From contig JBCCGG010000028.1 of NCBI GenBank assembly GCA_039029395.1, positions 22,361 to 86,360 of the forward strand: a DNA stretch of 64,000 nucleotides. Direction: 5' to 3'. This document shows, in pieces, positions 9,229-16,762 of the stretch. The translations under genes and the position numbers were made by a program. Positions within the stretch are counted from its first letter, which is position 1; each line of letters begins with the position of its first letter. This DNA is from JBCCGG01 sp039029395 (GTDB taxonomy: Bacteria > Pseudomonadota > Alphaproteobacteria > Kiloniellales > JAKSDN01). The notes under the pieces were generated by a model. That model was not told the DNA's origin. It did no database searches and saw nothing but the letters and a program-made list of their open reading frames with translations.

Positions 9229-10053
9229 CTAGCGCTCAACCTTTTTGAGCAGCACCTTCGGGCGCCGTTCCTCGGCGACCTTGAAGAGGTCGAAGCTCTG
9301 CTTGACGAAGTTCACCACGCCTTCCAGGCCGGCGCAGTACTCCTTGAGTTCCGGCGTCATCTCGGCTTCGACGAGGCGCACGGCCCGGGCCGGATCGAAG
9401 ATCTCGAAGCGCAGGTAGAACCAGGGCTCGCCGCGTTTCAGGATCAGGTCCTTGGAGGTGTCGTGCCACTCGAAGGCCCACATCAGGCTGCGCGGCCAGA
9501 TGTGGATCGGAAAGCGCGCAGTGATCATGGTGCCGGGCAGGGCCGGATCCCGGTGATGGTTGAAGGGCGGCAGCTGGACCAGATAGACCGGCTCGTCGGC
9601 GACGAAGCGCCAGGGCGCGCCGATCTGCAAGACCGGCCGCTCGAAGCTGCGCCAGTTGTCGACCGGCTCCATCTTGACGATCTGGTCGATCATGTGGGCC
9701 GAGACCGCGCTCTGCTTGCCGGCCACGTTGACCATCGCCGGCTTGCCGTTCGGGCCGATGGTGTAACGCAGGTGCAGATCGAAGGGGCATTTGACCTCGA
9801 AGTGTCGGGCTTCGTTGTCGAGCACCGCCGGGCAGTAGCCGACCGCCTTGGCCGGCGTGCCGGGCTCGGGCTTCTTGTAGACCGCCTTGGGTGCCTCGTA
9901 GATGAAGCGGTTCTTGTCGCCATGGATCATCCAGCCGACCTCGGCGACTCGGCCCTTGGGCTTGCGCCAAGGCATCTCCTCCTCGGCCGGCGCCTCGGGC
10001 TTGGGCTCCGGCGCGGTCTCGGGCGGCTTGTCTTTGCGAAACAGGTCGAACAT
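9229..10053 (-). CDS. Conserved hypothetical protein (possibly DUF6065-like)
   Basis: The 274-residue soluble protein has a charged, proline-rich N-terminus (residues 8-35) and no signal peptide or membrane segment. The body has CPFDLHLRY near residue 88, FPIHIWPRSLMWAFEW near residue 180 and KRGEPWFYLRFE near residue 208. Spacing of the CPFD and KRGEP motifs recalls DUF6065 proteins, but this is from memory and weak. I do not recognise a catalytic site. It reads convergent to the EamA gene and diverges from the membrane protein at 10196, with the promoters in the 142-base gap between them. Confidence 0.7.
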   Translation of the reverse strand: MFDLFRKDKPPETAPEPKPEAPAEEEMPWRKPKGRVAEVGWMIHGDKNRFIYEAPKAVYKKPEPGTPAKAVGYCPAVLDNEARHFEVKCPFDLHLRYTIGPNGKPAMVNVAGKQSAVSAHMIDQIVKMEPVDNWRSFERPVLQIGAPWRFVADEPVYLVQLPPFNHHRDPALPGTMITARFPIHIWPRSLMWAFEWHDTSKDLILKRGEPWFYLRFEIFDPARAVRLVEAEMTPELKEYCAGLEGVVNFVKQSFDLFKVAEERRPKVLLKKVER

Positions 10054-10195
10054 GGCGGATCAGATCCTATGGCACGGGCCCCCGGCGGGCCCGGCGCCTC
10101 CTTTTACAAAGTCTCGCGGGTCAGCTCAACCGACCCCATTGTGCTAGACTGGTCGGCCGCCTAGATATGATCCGCCTCAATCACCGGGTCGAGCG

Positions 10196-10915
10196 ATGAG
10201 CCAGCTAAGCCACGCCCTGAACAGCGCCGCCGTGCCGGCCAGCGACCGGTTGCCGGCCTGGTCGTGGCTCTGGCTGCCGCTTGTCGTGGCCGTCATTCTG
10301 CTGGTGCTCGGTCACGCGGCGCCCGACTTCTACGCGGTGTGGATCGGCAGCGAAAGCCGCGGGATACTCGAGCTGTCCCACGTGCTCTTGCCCCTGGCCG
10401 GCCTGGTAGTGGCCCTGCGCACCGTGACCTTGCCGGTCCTGCGCGGCCAGCCCTGGCTCTATGCCTGGATCGGCTTTGCCGCGCTGGCGTGCCTTTACAT
10501 CGCCGGCGAGGAGGCGAGCTGGGGACAGCACTACTTTGGCTGGGTGACCCCCGAATCGTGGCAAGCGCTCAACGACCAGGGCGAGACCAATCTGCACAAC
10601 ACCAGCTCCTGGCTCGATCAGAAGCCGCGCAGCCTGCTGGAGCTGGGCGTCATCGTCGGCGGCATCATCGTCCCGATCGTGGCGCTCTGGCGGCCGAAAA
10701 TTCGGCAAACCTGGTTCGGCGTCGTCCTGCCGCCCCTGATTTGTCTGCCGGTCGCGGTGCTCGCTGAGTTTGCCCGCATGACCGAGCGCTTGCTCAAGGC
10801 TCTGACTGATGGCGCCTACCTTTTCAACCGGGCGAGCGAGGTTCAGGAGCTCTATTTCTTCTACTTCATCCTGCTCTATTTGATCGTCCTGCGCAGGCGG
10901 CTGAAGCAGGCCTAG
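10196..10915 (+). CDS. Uncharacterised integral membrane protein with GEEASWGQ / NLHN motifs
   Basis: The 239-residue protein has about six predicted membrane segments (around residues 24-42, 58-78, 88-106, 148-168, 175-195 and 217-236). The most striking part is residues 100-140, where GEEASWGQHYFGW is followed by ETNLHNTSSWLD. This polar pattern (E-E-x-S-W-G-Q then N-L-H-N) recurs in uncharacterised bacterial membrane proteins and looks like a buried or interfacial active site. No function is known to me. Its TAG stop interlocks with the stop of the opposing AI-2E gene (4-bp overlap). Confidence 0.75.
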   Translation: MSQLSHALNSAAVPASDRLPAWSWLWLPLVVAVILLVLGHAAPDFYAVWIGSESRGILELSHVLLPLAGLVVALRTVTLPVLRGQPWLYAWIGFAALACLYIAGEEASWGQHYFGWVTPESWQALNDQGETNLHNTSSWLDQKPRSLLELGVIVGGIIVPIVALWRPKIRQTWFGVVLPPLICLPVAVLAEFARMTERLLKALTDGAYLFNRASEVQELYFFYFILLYLIVLRRRLKQA

Positions 10916-11949
10916 TCCACTTTCCCGTCGCTCGACAGCGCGATTGCGATTGGCTTGGTCTGGGGAAACTGGGCGAAGACGATCATCATGATGACCGTGA
11001 GCGGCACGCAGAGGAACATCCCGGCGACGCCCCAGATCGAGCCCCATACGGCAAGCGATAGGATCACCACCAGAGGGCTCATATTGAGCGAATGGCCCAT
11101 CAAGCGCGGCTCCAGCACGTTGCCGATAATCATCTGGGCCGTGCTCAAGCCCACCGCGATGATCAGGAAGGGCCCGAAGGAGGGGAACTGCACCAAGGCC
11201 AAGAGGGCCGGGAAGATCACCCCGAGGATCGAGCCGACCGTCGGGATGTAGTTCAGAAAGAAGATGATAACCGCCCAAAACTCGGCGAAGTCGACCCCGA
11301 CCACGAGCAGGAAAACGTAAGATATTCCACCGGTCAGCACGCTGAGAATGGTCTTGATCCAGATGTAGGTCTGGACGTCGTCCTGGATCCGGCCGAGCAG
11401 CTTGCGCGCCGTTTGCTCGCGCTCGGGCTCGGGAAAGAGCGCCTTCATCTTGCGTTCAAAGCTGCCCTGCTCGATCAAGAGGAAGGCGACGTAGATCACG
11501 ATCACGCCGATGTTGCCGGCGACCCCGGCGGCCGCGCTGCCGAGCTGCACCAGCACCGTCTTGGTGTCGATCTGGTCGGTCAGCTGGGTGATGGTCGGCG
11601 TCTGCTCCAGGCCGAACAGCTCGGCGCCCTTGTGGATCAGGGCTTCGAAGTTCTTCTGGTACTCGGGCGCCGCCTTGGAGACCGCGGCGAAGTTGCTGCC
11701 GATCATCTCGACCAGCAGCACCAGCAGCGCGAGCATCGTCAATAGTGCCACCGAGAGGGTCAGCCAGCGCGGCGCGTGGTGTGTGCCGAAGGGAATCCGG
11801 CCATAGGCCCGGGCCATGGCATTGATCACGTACCAGATGATCACCGCGATCGCGAGGGGGATCAGCAGCTCCCGGCCGGAGACCAGCAGGTAGACGCTGA
11901 GCGCGGCGACGAAGAAGAACAGAGCGAAGGAGACTAAGCGGGTCGGCAT
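10912..11949 (-). CDS. AI-2E family transporter (PerM-like)
   Basis: The protein has 345 residues with about eight membrane segments: a paired N-terminal block, a soluble insert about residues 90-150, and a C-terminal block. The family signature region is FFLNYIPTVGSILGVIFPALLAL, followed by GNVLEPRLMGHSLNMSPLVVILSLAVWGSIWGVAG, nearly diagnostic for PF01594. Despite the family name, most members are not shown to move autoinducer-2; some are Na+/H+ antiporters or small-molecule exporters. It overlaps the previous gene by 4 bases at the stops and has its own promoter region to the right (11950-12005). Confidence 0.92.
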   Translation of the reverse strand: MPTRLVSFALFFFVAALSVYLLVSGRELLIPLAIAVIIWYVINAMARAYGRIPFGTHHAPRWLTLSVALLTMLALLVLLVEMIGSNFAAVSKAAPEYQKNFEALIHKGAELFGLEQTPTITQLTDQIDTKTVLVQLGSAAAGVAGNIGVIVIYVAFLLIEQGSFERKMKALFPEPEREQTARKLLGRIQDDVQTYIWIKTILSVLTGGISYVFLLVVGVDFAEFWAVIIFFLNYIPTVGSILGVIFPALLALVQFPSFGPFLIIAVGLSTAQMIIGNVLEPRLMGHSLNMSPLVVILSLAVWGSIWGVAGMFLCVPLTVIMMIVFAQFPQTKPIAIALSSDGKVD

Positions 11950-12005
11950 GGCGTCGGGGCGGTCCTCTCAAAAGACCAGAGGCCACTTTCATGGCTAAGA
12001 AAAGG

Positions 12006-12881
12006 TTAACGCCGGTCCAAATGCGCCAGCACCAGGCCGAGCGCGACCGCCGCCAGGCCGAGCAAAAAGAGCCCGGAGACCCGCTCGCCGAGCAGCCAGG
12101 CGCCGAGCGCGGTTGCGGTCACAGGGCTGAGCGCCAAGAAAATCGTGACCCGCGTGGGTGTCGTGTGGTTGAGCGCCCAGAGCCAGAGATAGTAGCCGCC
12201 GCCGCTGCTGACCCCGAGGAAAACCACCGCCAGCCAGCCGCCTTCGGTGAAGCGGGGCAGTTGGGTGAAAAAGCCGGCCGCGCCGGCGGGCAGGCAGAGG
12301 AAGACGACCGAGGCGACCATCGCCAAGAAGCTGACCTGGAGCGATGGATAGCGCTGCAGATAGGGCCGGTAGAGCACGCTGCAGAGCGCGCCGCAAAAGG
12401 CGCTGGCCAACATGGCCAGCGCGCCCAGCCACAGCAGTCCGCCGCCGGCCGGCACGGCAAGCCGGTCGCCGAGCGCGAGCGCGACGCCGAGGATCGTCAG
12501 GCCGACGCCGGCCGCCTTGGGAAGCGTGATCGGCTCGCGCCCCAAGCCAGCGCCGATCACCAGGGTAAGAAGCGGCAGGCTCGCGAAGATCACCGATCCC
12601 AGCGCCGCCGGGATATGGCGAAGGCTGTAGTTGTGCAACACGATCAGGACCGCGAATTGGACGATGCCGAGCAGGCAGATCGGCAGCAGGTCGCGCCGGG
12701 CGATGACCGCGCGGGTCATCAGAAGGAAAGGGACCAGCAGGCAGAGCGCGCCGATCCCGTAACGCCAGAGGGCAAGCGATGCCGGGTCGCTTTGGCCGAT
12801 CACGAAGCGGGTCGCGACGATGCCCGTGCCCACCAGGATGCCGGCAATCGCCGCGGCGAGCGCCGGCAGCAGGCGGTTCAT
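12006..12881 (-). CDS. EamA/DMT-family transporter, second of three
   Basis: From ATG 12881 the protein has 291 residues and ten predicted membrane segments in two EamA halves. Typical motifs are IPAALGSVIFASLPLLTLVIGAGLGRE and LSPVTATALGAWLLGERVSG. The frame stays open further upstream, but that part is the shadow of the overlapping regulator gene. The ATG lies inside the ATGA overlap with the MarR-GNAT stop, which fixes the start and shows translational coupling. The fused regulator-acetyltransferase upstream probably handles the exported compound or its signal: acetylation and export are two ways to detoxify the same amine. The substrate is unknown. Confidence 0.88.
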   Translation of the reverse strand: MNRLLPALAAAIAGILVGTGIVATRFVIGQSDPASLALWRYGIGALCLLVPFLLMTRAVIARRDLLPICLLGIVQFAVLIVLHNYSLRHIPAALGSVIFASLPLLTLVIGAGLGREPITLPKAAGVGLTILGVALALGDRLAVPAGGGLLWLGALAMLASAFCGALCSVLYRPYLQRYPSLQVSFLAMVASVVFLCLPAGAAGFFTQLPRFTEGGWLAVVFLGVSSGGGYYLWLWALNHTTPTRVTIFLALSPVTATALGAWLLGERVSGLFLLGLAAVALGLVLAHLDRR

Positions 12882-13816
12882 CGGGGCAGTGGCGCCGGCA
12901 GCTCCAGCTCCCAGGTCTCGCCCACCAGGTCGTGGCCGAAGCTGCGGTGGGGCTCCTCGGCGACCACGGCGAAGCCGAGCCGCCGATAGATGTGCCGGGC
13001 GGCGTCCAGGTTGCTGTTGGTCCAGAGCGTGATCTTGGCGTAGCCGACGCGCCGGGCGAAAGCGATGCACTCCTCGACCAGACGCCGGCCGATGCCCAGG
13101 CCCCGGGCCTTGGGCTCCACATAGAGCAGGCGCAACTTGGCGACCCCCTCCGCTTTGCGCACCAGGAACACCGAGCCGACGATCTCGCCGTCGCGCTCGG
13201 CGATCCAGCAGCGCTCGCGCTTGGGGTCGAAGCACTCGACGAACTCCGCCGTGACTTGGGCGACCAGGCTCTCGAAGCGCTCGTCCCAGCCGTACTCCTC
13301 GCTGTAGAGCACCCCGTGGCGGTGCACGACCCAGCCCATGTCGCCCGGTTGATGGGGCCGCAGCAGGTAGGGCACGCGCTGTTCGGCGGGCGCCTTGAGA
13401 ATCTGCTCGATGGTCGCCATGGCGGCGACCAGGCGCCGCTGGTCCTCATCAGGGTGGCCGCCCAGCATGGCGCCGATCTCGTTGCGCGAACGGCTGTTGA
13501 GCAGGGCGAAGGCAGCATGGCCGTCCTCGGTCAGGCGCAATAGGCTGCGCCGCCCGTCTTGCCGGCTGCGGGTCTTGGAGAGCAGCCCCCTGGACTCGAG
13601 CCCGCTCAAGAGTCGGCTCAGATAGCCGTTGTCCAGGCCCAGCTCCGCGCCCAGCTGGCCGGCCGTGGTCTCTTCGTGGTGGGCCAGCTCGTAGATGATG
13701 CGTGCTTCAGTCAGGGAGTAGGGGCTCTTCAACAACCCCTCCAGCAGCACGCCGATCTGCTTGGTGTAGAAGCGGTTGAAGCGCCGCACTGCCTCGATGC
13801 GTTCGCCCGGCTCCAT
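12878..13816 (-). CDS. MarR-family regulator fused to GNAT acetyltransferase
   Basis: The protein has 312 residues. Residues 1-145 are a MarR winged helix (YSLTEARIIYELAHHEE, TTAGQLGAELGLDNGYLSRLLSGLESRGLLSK, and a wing with RSRQDGRRSLLRLTEDG). Residues about 155-305 form a complete GNAT domain with LRLLYVEPKARGLGIGRRLVEECIAFA (acetyl-CoA loop) and HIYRRLGFAV. This fusion is a known bacterial architecture. It likely binds DNA as a dimer and acetylates a small ligand that may also relieve repression. It is cotranscribed with an EamA exporter (4-base overlap). Confidence 0.9.
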   Translation of the reverse strand: MEPGERIEAVRRFNRFYTKQIGVLLEGLLKSPYSLTEARIIYELAHHEETTAGQLGAELGLDNGYLSRLLSGLESRGLLSKTRSRQDGRRSLLRLTEDGHAAFALLNSRSRNEIGAMLGGHPDEDQRRLVAAMATIEQILKAPAEQRVPYLLRPHQPGDMGWVVHRHGVLYSEEYGWDERFESLVAQVTAEFVECFDPKRERCWIAERDGEIVGSVFLVRKAEGVAKLRLLYVEPKARGLGIGRRLVEECIAFARRVGYAKITLWTNSNLDAARHIYRRLGFAVVAEEPHRSFGHDLVGETWELELPAPLPR

Positions 13817-13851
13817 CTCAAAGAGTGCCCCCTGTGGGTAGATATTGAGAG

Positions 13852-13880
13852 ATAGTCAGATAATTAGTTGCTTTTGTCAA
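13852..13880 (-). promoter_or_regulatory. Candidate sigma-70 promoter of the marR-GNAT/eamA operon
   Basis: On the minus strand, TTGACA (13880-13875) is a perfect -35 box. It is followed after 17 bases by GACTAT (13857-13852), a weak -10. The region is AT-rich within GC-rich surroundings and lies 36 bases upstream of the regulator start. The -35 also forms part of an imperfect palindrome TTGACAAAAGCAA, which could be the MarR operator. Confidence 0.4.
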
Positions 13881-13957
13881 ATAAATGGCTCAGCTGGACG
13901 GGCCGCGGGGCTTCGCTAAGATCCCGCGAGACCTCTTTCTCCAGGAGACTGCCTGCG

Positions 13958-14446
13958 ATGGCCGAAGACCGACCCGTCCTCATGAGCGGCGGCTGCCAGT
14001 GCGGCGCCGTGCGCTATGCCCTCTATGCCGCGCCCCACGGCAGCCACATCTGCCACTGCCGCATGTGCCAAAAGGCCTTCGGCGCCTTCTATGCGCCGCT
14101 GACTCTGATCGACCACGCGGACTTTGCCTGGACCAGGGGCCAGCCGGCGATCTTCAAGAGCTCGCCGGACATCGACCGGGGCTTTTGCGCGGCCTGTGGC
14201 ACGCCGCTCACCTTCGCCCATAGGGGCGCGGCCTATCTCAACATCTCGATCGGCAGCCTGGACCACCCTGAGCAGGTCAAGCCGGAGATCCAGATCGGCA
14301 TCGAAAGCCGCATGCCGTGGGCCGCCGAGCTGCCCGGGCTCAAGGAGGAGACCACCGAACAAGTGATCGCGCCCGAGCGCCTGGCCCGGGTGATCAGCCA
14401 CCAACACCCGGACCACGACACCGCGGCCTGGCCGGTCAATCCCTGA
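13958..14446 (+). CDS. GFA-family zinc protein (glutathione-dependent formaldehyde-activating enzyme-like)
   Basis: From ATG 13958 the protein has 162 residues. GGAG lies 12 bases before the start, and the longer open frame upstream lacks family sequence. Zinc ligands of the GFA fold are all present: CQCG near residue 14, CHCRMC near residue 34 and CAAC near residue 73, followed by GTPLTF. Family members were named for spontaneous S-hydroxymethylglutathione formation, but most are uncharacterised zinc proteins. A second GFA gene follows 119 bases later on the same strand, with different flanking residues, so it is an old duplication or separate gain. Confidence 0.88.
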   Translation: MAEDRPVLMSGGCQCGAVRYALYAAPHGSHICHCRMCQKAFGAFYAPLTLIDHADFAWTRGQPAIFKSSPDIDRGFCAACGTPLTFAHRGAAYLNISIGSLDHPEQVKPEIQIGIESRMPWAAELPGLKEETTEQVIAPERLARVISHQHPDHDTAAWPVNP

Positions 14447-14565
14447 GGCGCGGCACGTACTTGCCGCGTACGGCGCGCACTCCGACTGGCCAAACGCGAG
14501 GCTCCTTTTCGCGCCGGTCGCGTATGTGTGAGATTGAACCGAGATCGAAGAGTTTGGAGTGATCG

Positions 14566-14979
14566 ATGCCCAAGGAAATCACCGCAGCTTGCCTTTGCGG
14601 AGACGTCCAGATGGTGTGTGGCGCTCCTGTTGGGACAGGAAGCTACTGCCATTGCGAGGACTGCCGAAAGTCCACCGGCAGCGCGTTCAGTGTCGCCATT
14701 CCTTTCGAGTCCGATCAGTTCCGTGTGCTTCGCGGCAGGATCGGCTCCTTTACGAAACAGGCCGACAGCGGAAACGAACTGACGCGCAACTTTTGCCTAA
14801 ACTGCGGGTCGCCGCTGTTTGGAACATCCCCAGAGCATCCGGGCCGAGTTTACGTGAAGGCAGGCGCGCTGGACGATCAATCACTGGTCCAGCCAACCCA
14901 TCAGAGTTGGTGCCAATCAAAGGTCGATTGGTCGGAAATCGACGACGACCTTCCGTCCCATCCCAAAGGCAGGACCTAG
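14566..14979 (+). CDS. GFA-family zinc protein, second copy
   Basis: The protein has 137 residues, the usual GFA length. The cysteine pattern is CLCG (residue 9), CHCEDC with RKSTGSAF (residue 28) and FCLNCGSPLF (residue 75), so both zinc sites look intact. The C-terminal part, with VKAGALDD and QSWCQSKVDW, is standard for the family. The upstream gap is AT-richer and may hold its own promoter. The TAG stop interlocks with the stop of the convergent LysR gene (CTAG, 4-bp overlap). Confidence 0.88.
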   Translation: MPKEITAACLCGDVQMVCGAPVGTGSYCHCEDCRKSTGSAFSVAIPFESDQFRVLRGRIGSFTKQADSGNELTRNFCLNCGSPLFGTSPEHPGRVYVKAGALDDQSLVQPTHQSWCQSKVDWSEIDDDLPSHPKGRT

Positions 14980-15902
14980 CGCACGGCTACACCCTCCGGC
15001 CGCGCCCAGGGCGGGACGGGGGTCAGCTGTTCGACCAGGTAGTCGATCACCGCGCGCACCTTGGGCGCCATTTGCCGGGTCGCCGGGTAGGCCAGGTAGA
15101 TCGACCGGTCGTCGGGCGGGTTGAAGGTCTCGAGCAAGGGGACCAGACGCCCTTTGTGCAGGTCCTCGGCGACGATGAAGCGGGCCAGGCGCGCGACGCC
15201 GAGGCCGGCCAACGCCGCTTGATGGAGCGCGCCGCCGAAGGCCTGGAAGTTGCCACGAACCTTCAATTCGAACGGTCCTTGGGGGCCGACGAAGCGCCAC
15301 CCGTCGGTCGAATGGCCCCGGGCATGGATCACCAGGCAGTTGTGATGCTTAAGATCCTCCGGCACTTGGGGTGTGCCCCGGGCCGCCAGATAGGCGGGCG
15401 CGGCACAGACGATCCAAGGGTCGGACGCCAGCTTGCGCACGGTCAGGGTGGAATCGGCCGGCAGAAGGAAGCGCACCGCCAGGTCCAGGCCTTGCTCGAT
15501 CAGATCCAGCGGGCCGTCGCCCATGACCAGCTGAATTTCGACCTCCGGATAGCGCGCGAAGAACGCGGGCAGGAGCGGGATCAACTGGCGCTCCGCGAAG
15601 GCGATCGAGGAGCCCAGGCGGACTCGGCCGCGCGGCGCCGCGCCCAGGCTGCTGGCCTCGGATTCCGCCGCCTCGATGTCGCTTAGGATGGCGGCCGCCC
15701 GACGGTAGAGCAGGGCGCCGGCCTCGGTCACGGCGAGGCGCCGTGTGGTGCGGTTGAGAAGACGCGTGCCGAGCCGCTCCTCCAGGCGGGTGATCGCCTT
15801 GCTCACCGCCGAAGGGGTCAGCCGCACCAGGCGGGCGGCGCCCGCGTAGCTCTCGGCATCGACCACCCGCACAAAGATCGCCATGTCTCGGACGTTTTCC
15901 AT
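14976..15902 (-). CDS. LysR-family transcriptional regulator
   Basis: The protein has 308 residues. The N-terminal winged helix-turn-helix is typical (AARLVRLTPSAVSKAITRLEERLGTRLLNRTTRRLAVTEAG read in segments from residue 22). A linker helix and a substrate-binding-like effector domain follow from about residue 90 (RVRLGSSIAFAERQLIPLL). It resembles the large group of LysR proteins annotated near YafC/DmlR. It is transcribed away from the small membrane protein gene at 16018, and the usual LysR target would be that divergent intergenic region, which holds a clear inverted repeat (15921-15966). Confidence 0.9.
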   Translation of the reverse strand: MENVRDMAIFVRVVDAESYAGAARLVRLTPSAVSKAITRLEERLGTRLLNRTTRRLAVTEAGALLYRRAAAILSDIEAAESEASSLGAAPRGRVRLGSSIAFAERQLIPLLPAFFARYPEVEIQLVMGDGPLDLIEQGLDLAVRFLLPADSTLTVRKLASDPWIVCAAPAYLAARGTPQVPEDLKHHNCLVIHARGHSTDGWRFVGPQGPFELKVRGNFQAFGGALHQAALAGLGVARLARFIVAEDLHKGRLVPLLETFNPPDDRSIYLAYPATRQMAPKVRAVIDYLVEQLTPVPPWARPEGVAVR

Positions 15903-15920
15903 GGACCTTAGTTCCGTGAA

Positions 15921-15966
15921 TTCAGTTCATGAAATTATGGAAATAATAATCTATTCACGAACTGAA
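15921..15966. promoter_or_regulatory. Inverted repeat, candidate LysR operator
   Basis: The left arm TTCAGTTCATGAAA (15921-15934) is the reverse complement of the right arm ATTCACGAACTGAA (15953-15966) at 12 of 14 positions, with an 18-base AT-rich spacer. Each arm contains a small palindrome of the type TTCAnGAA. It lies between the divergent lysR and small membrane protein genes, where an autoregulatory LysR site is expected. Confidence 0.5.
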
Positions 15967-16017
15967 GTCGCGCGTTATATGTCCAGTCCTAAGACATTCC
16001 GACGGAGGAGGCTGGCG

Positions 16018-16245
16018 ATGCGCAGCGTAACCTTGGTGACGGTTTTGATGGGTCTCTTGGTGGCCAGCGCCGGCGTCGCGGCCTTCATCTGGCATCAGCT
16101 CGGCGATGTCGAGCTAAGCGGTCACGGCATCGCCGCCCTGATTCTCGGCACCCTGTTCAGCCTTGGCCTGGGCGTCGGGCTGATGGGTCTGGTGTTCTAC
16201 TCCAGCCGACACGGCTTCGACGAGCAGGCTCAGCGCGAGGATTAA
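16018..16245 (+). CDS. Small two-helix inner-membrane protein
   Basis: From ATG 16018 the protein has 75 residues. The strong AGGAGG-type Shine-Dalgarno at 16004-16010 selects this start over the in-frame ATG at 15979. Two membrane segments (about residues 4-25 and 38-60) are joined by a short polar loop (HQLGDVELSGHG), and the tail is charged (SSRHGFDEQAQRED). I do not recognise the family. Position next to a divergent LysR gene with a shared inverted repeat suggests it is the regulator's target. Its TAA stop interlocks with that of the META-domain gene. Confidence 0.72.
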   Translation: MRSVTLVTVLMGLLVASAGVAAFIWHQLGDVELSGHGIAALILGTLFSLGLGVGLMGLVFYSSRHGFDEQAQRED

Positions 16246-16718
16246 GCGCCTTCGGGCTGGAACGCCAGAACCGGCGTGCCGCCCGACATCAGCTGCAAGC
16301 CGCCGTCCTTGATCCGGTAGCTGTCGGCCGACTGGAGCGCTTGGAAGTAGGCATGCTCCTGCTCCATGACGCCGGGCGGGTCGGCGCCATACATCTGGGT
16401 GGCCCCGATCGGCGAAAACTTCAGGCCGGCCGCGCCAATGCGCTCGGCCGAGCCGAAGTAGCCGTTGACCCCGCCGTTGCCGGCGACACGGCCGTCCCGG
16501 CCGAAGGTCATGGTCACCTTGGAGCCTTCCAACACTGGCTGTTCGCCAATCCGCTCGAGCTGCCAGGGGGTCGTGGTCAGGCGGGTCCAGGCATCCTCGG
16601 CCGAGAGCATATGGCCGCCCGATGCCTCGCTCTGGGTGGGCGCCGGCTGAGTGCAGGCGGCCAACACCGGCGCAAACGCGAGCAGCGCGAGCGCTGCCGC
16701 AAGAGGTCCAATTTTCAT
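16242..16718 (-). CDS. META-domain (HslJ-like) lipoprotein
   Basis: The protein has 158 residues. It starts with a lipoprotein signal peptide whose lipobox is VLAAC (Cys about residue 22), so it should be anchored to a membrane in the envelope. Residues about 45-150 form a META/HslJ domain: TPWQLERIGEQPVLEGSKVTMTF, GRDGRVAGNGGVNGYFGSAE and a PIGATQMYG segment. META proteins are linked to heat-shock and drug tolerance, but no molecular activity is established. Its stop overlaps the convergent small membrane gene by 4 bases. Confidence 0.85.
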   Translation of the reverse strand: MKIGPLAAALALLAFAPVLAACTQPAPTQSEASGGHMLSAEDAWTRLTTTPWQLERIGEQPVLEGSKVTMTFGRDGRVAGNGGVNGYFGSAERIGAAGLKFSPIGATQMYGADPPGVMEQEHAYFQALQSADSYRIKDGGLQLMSGGTPVLAFQPEGA

Positions 16719-16762
16719 CGCTATCTAGCCAGTCCTCAAAAGTACGTTCTTCTAGCCCCCCA

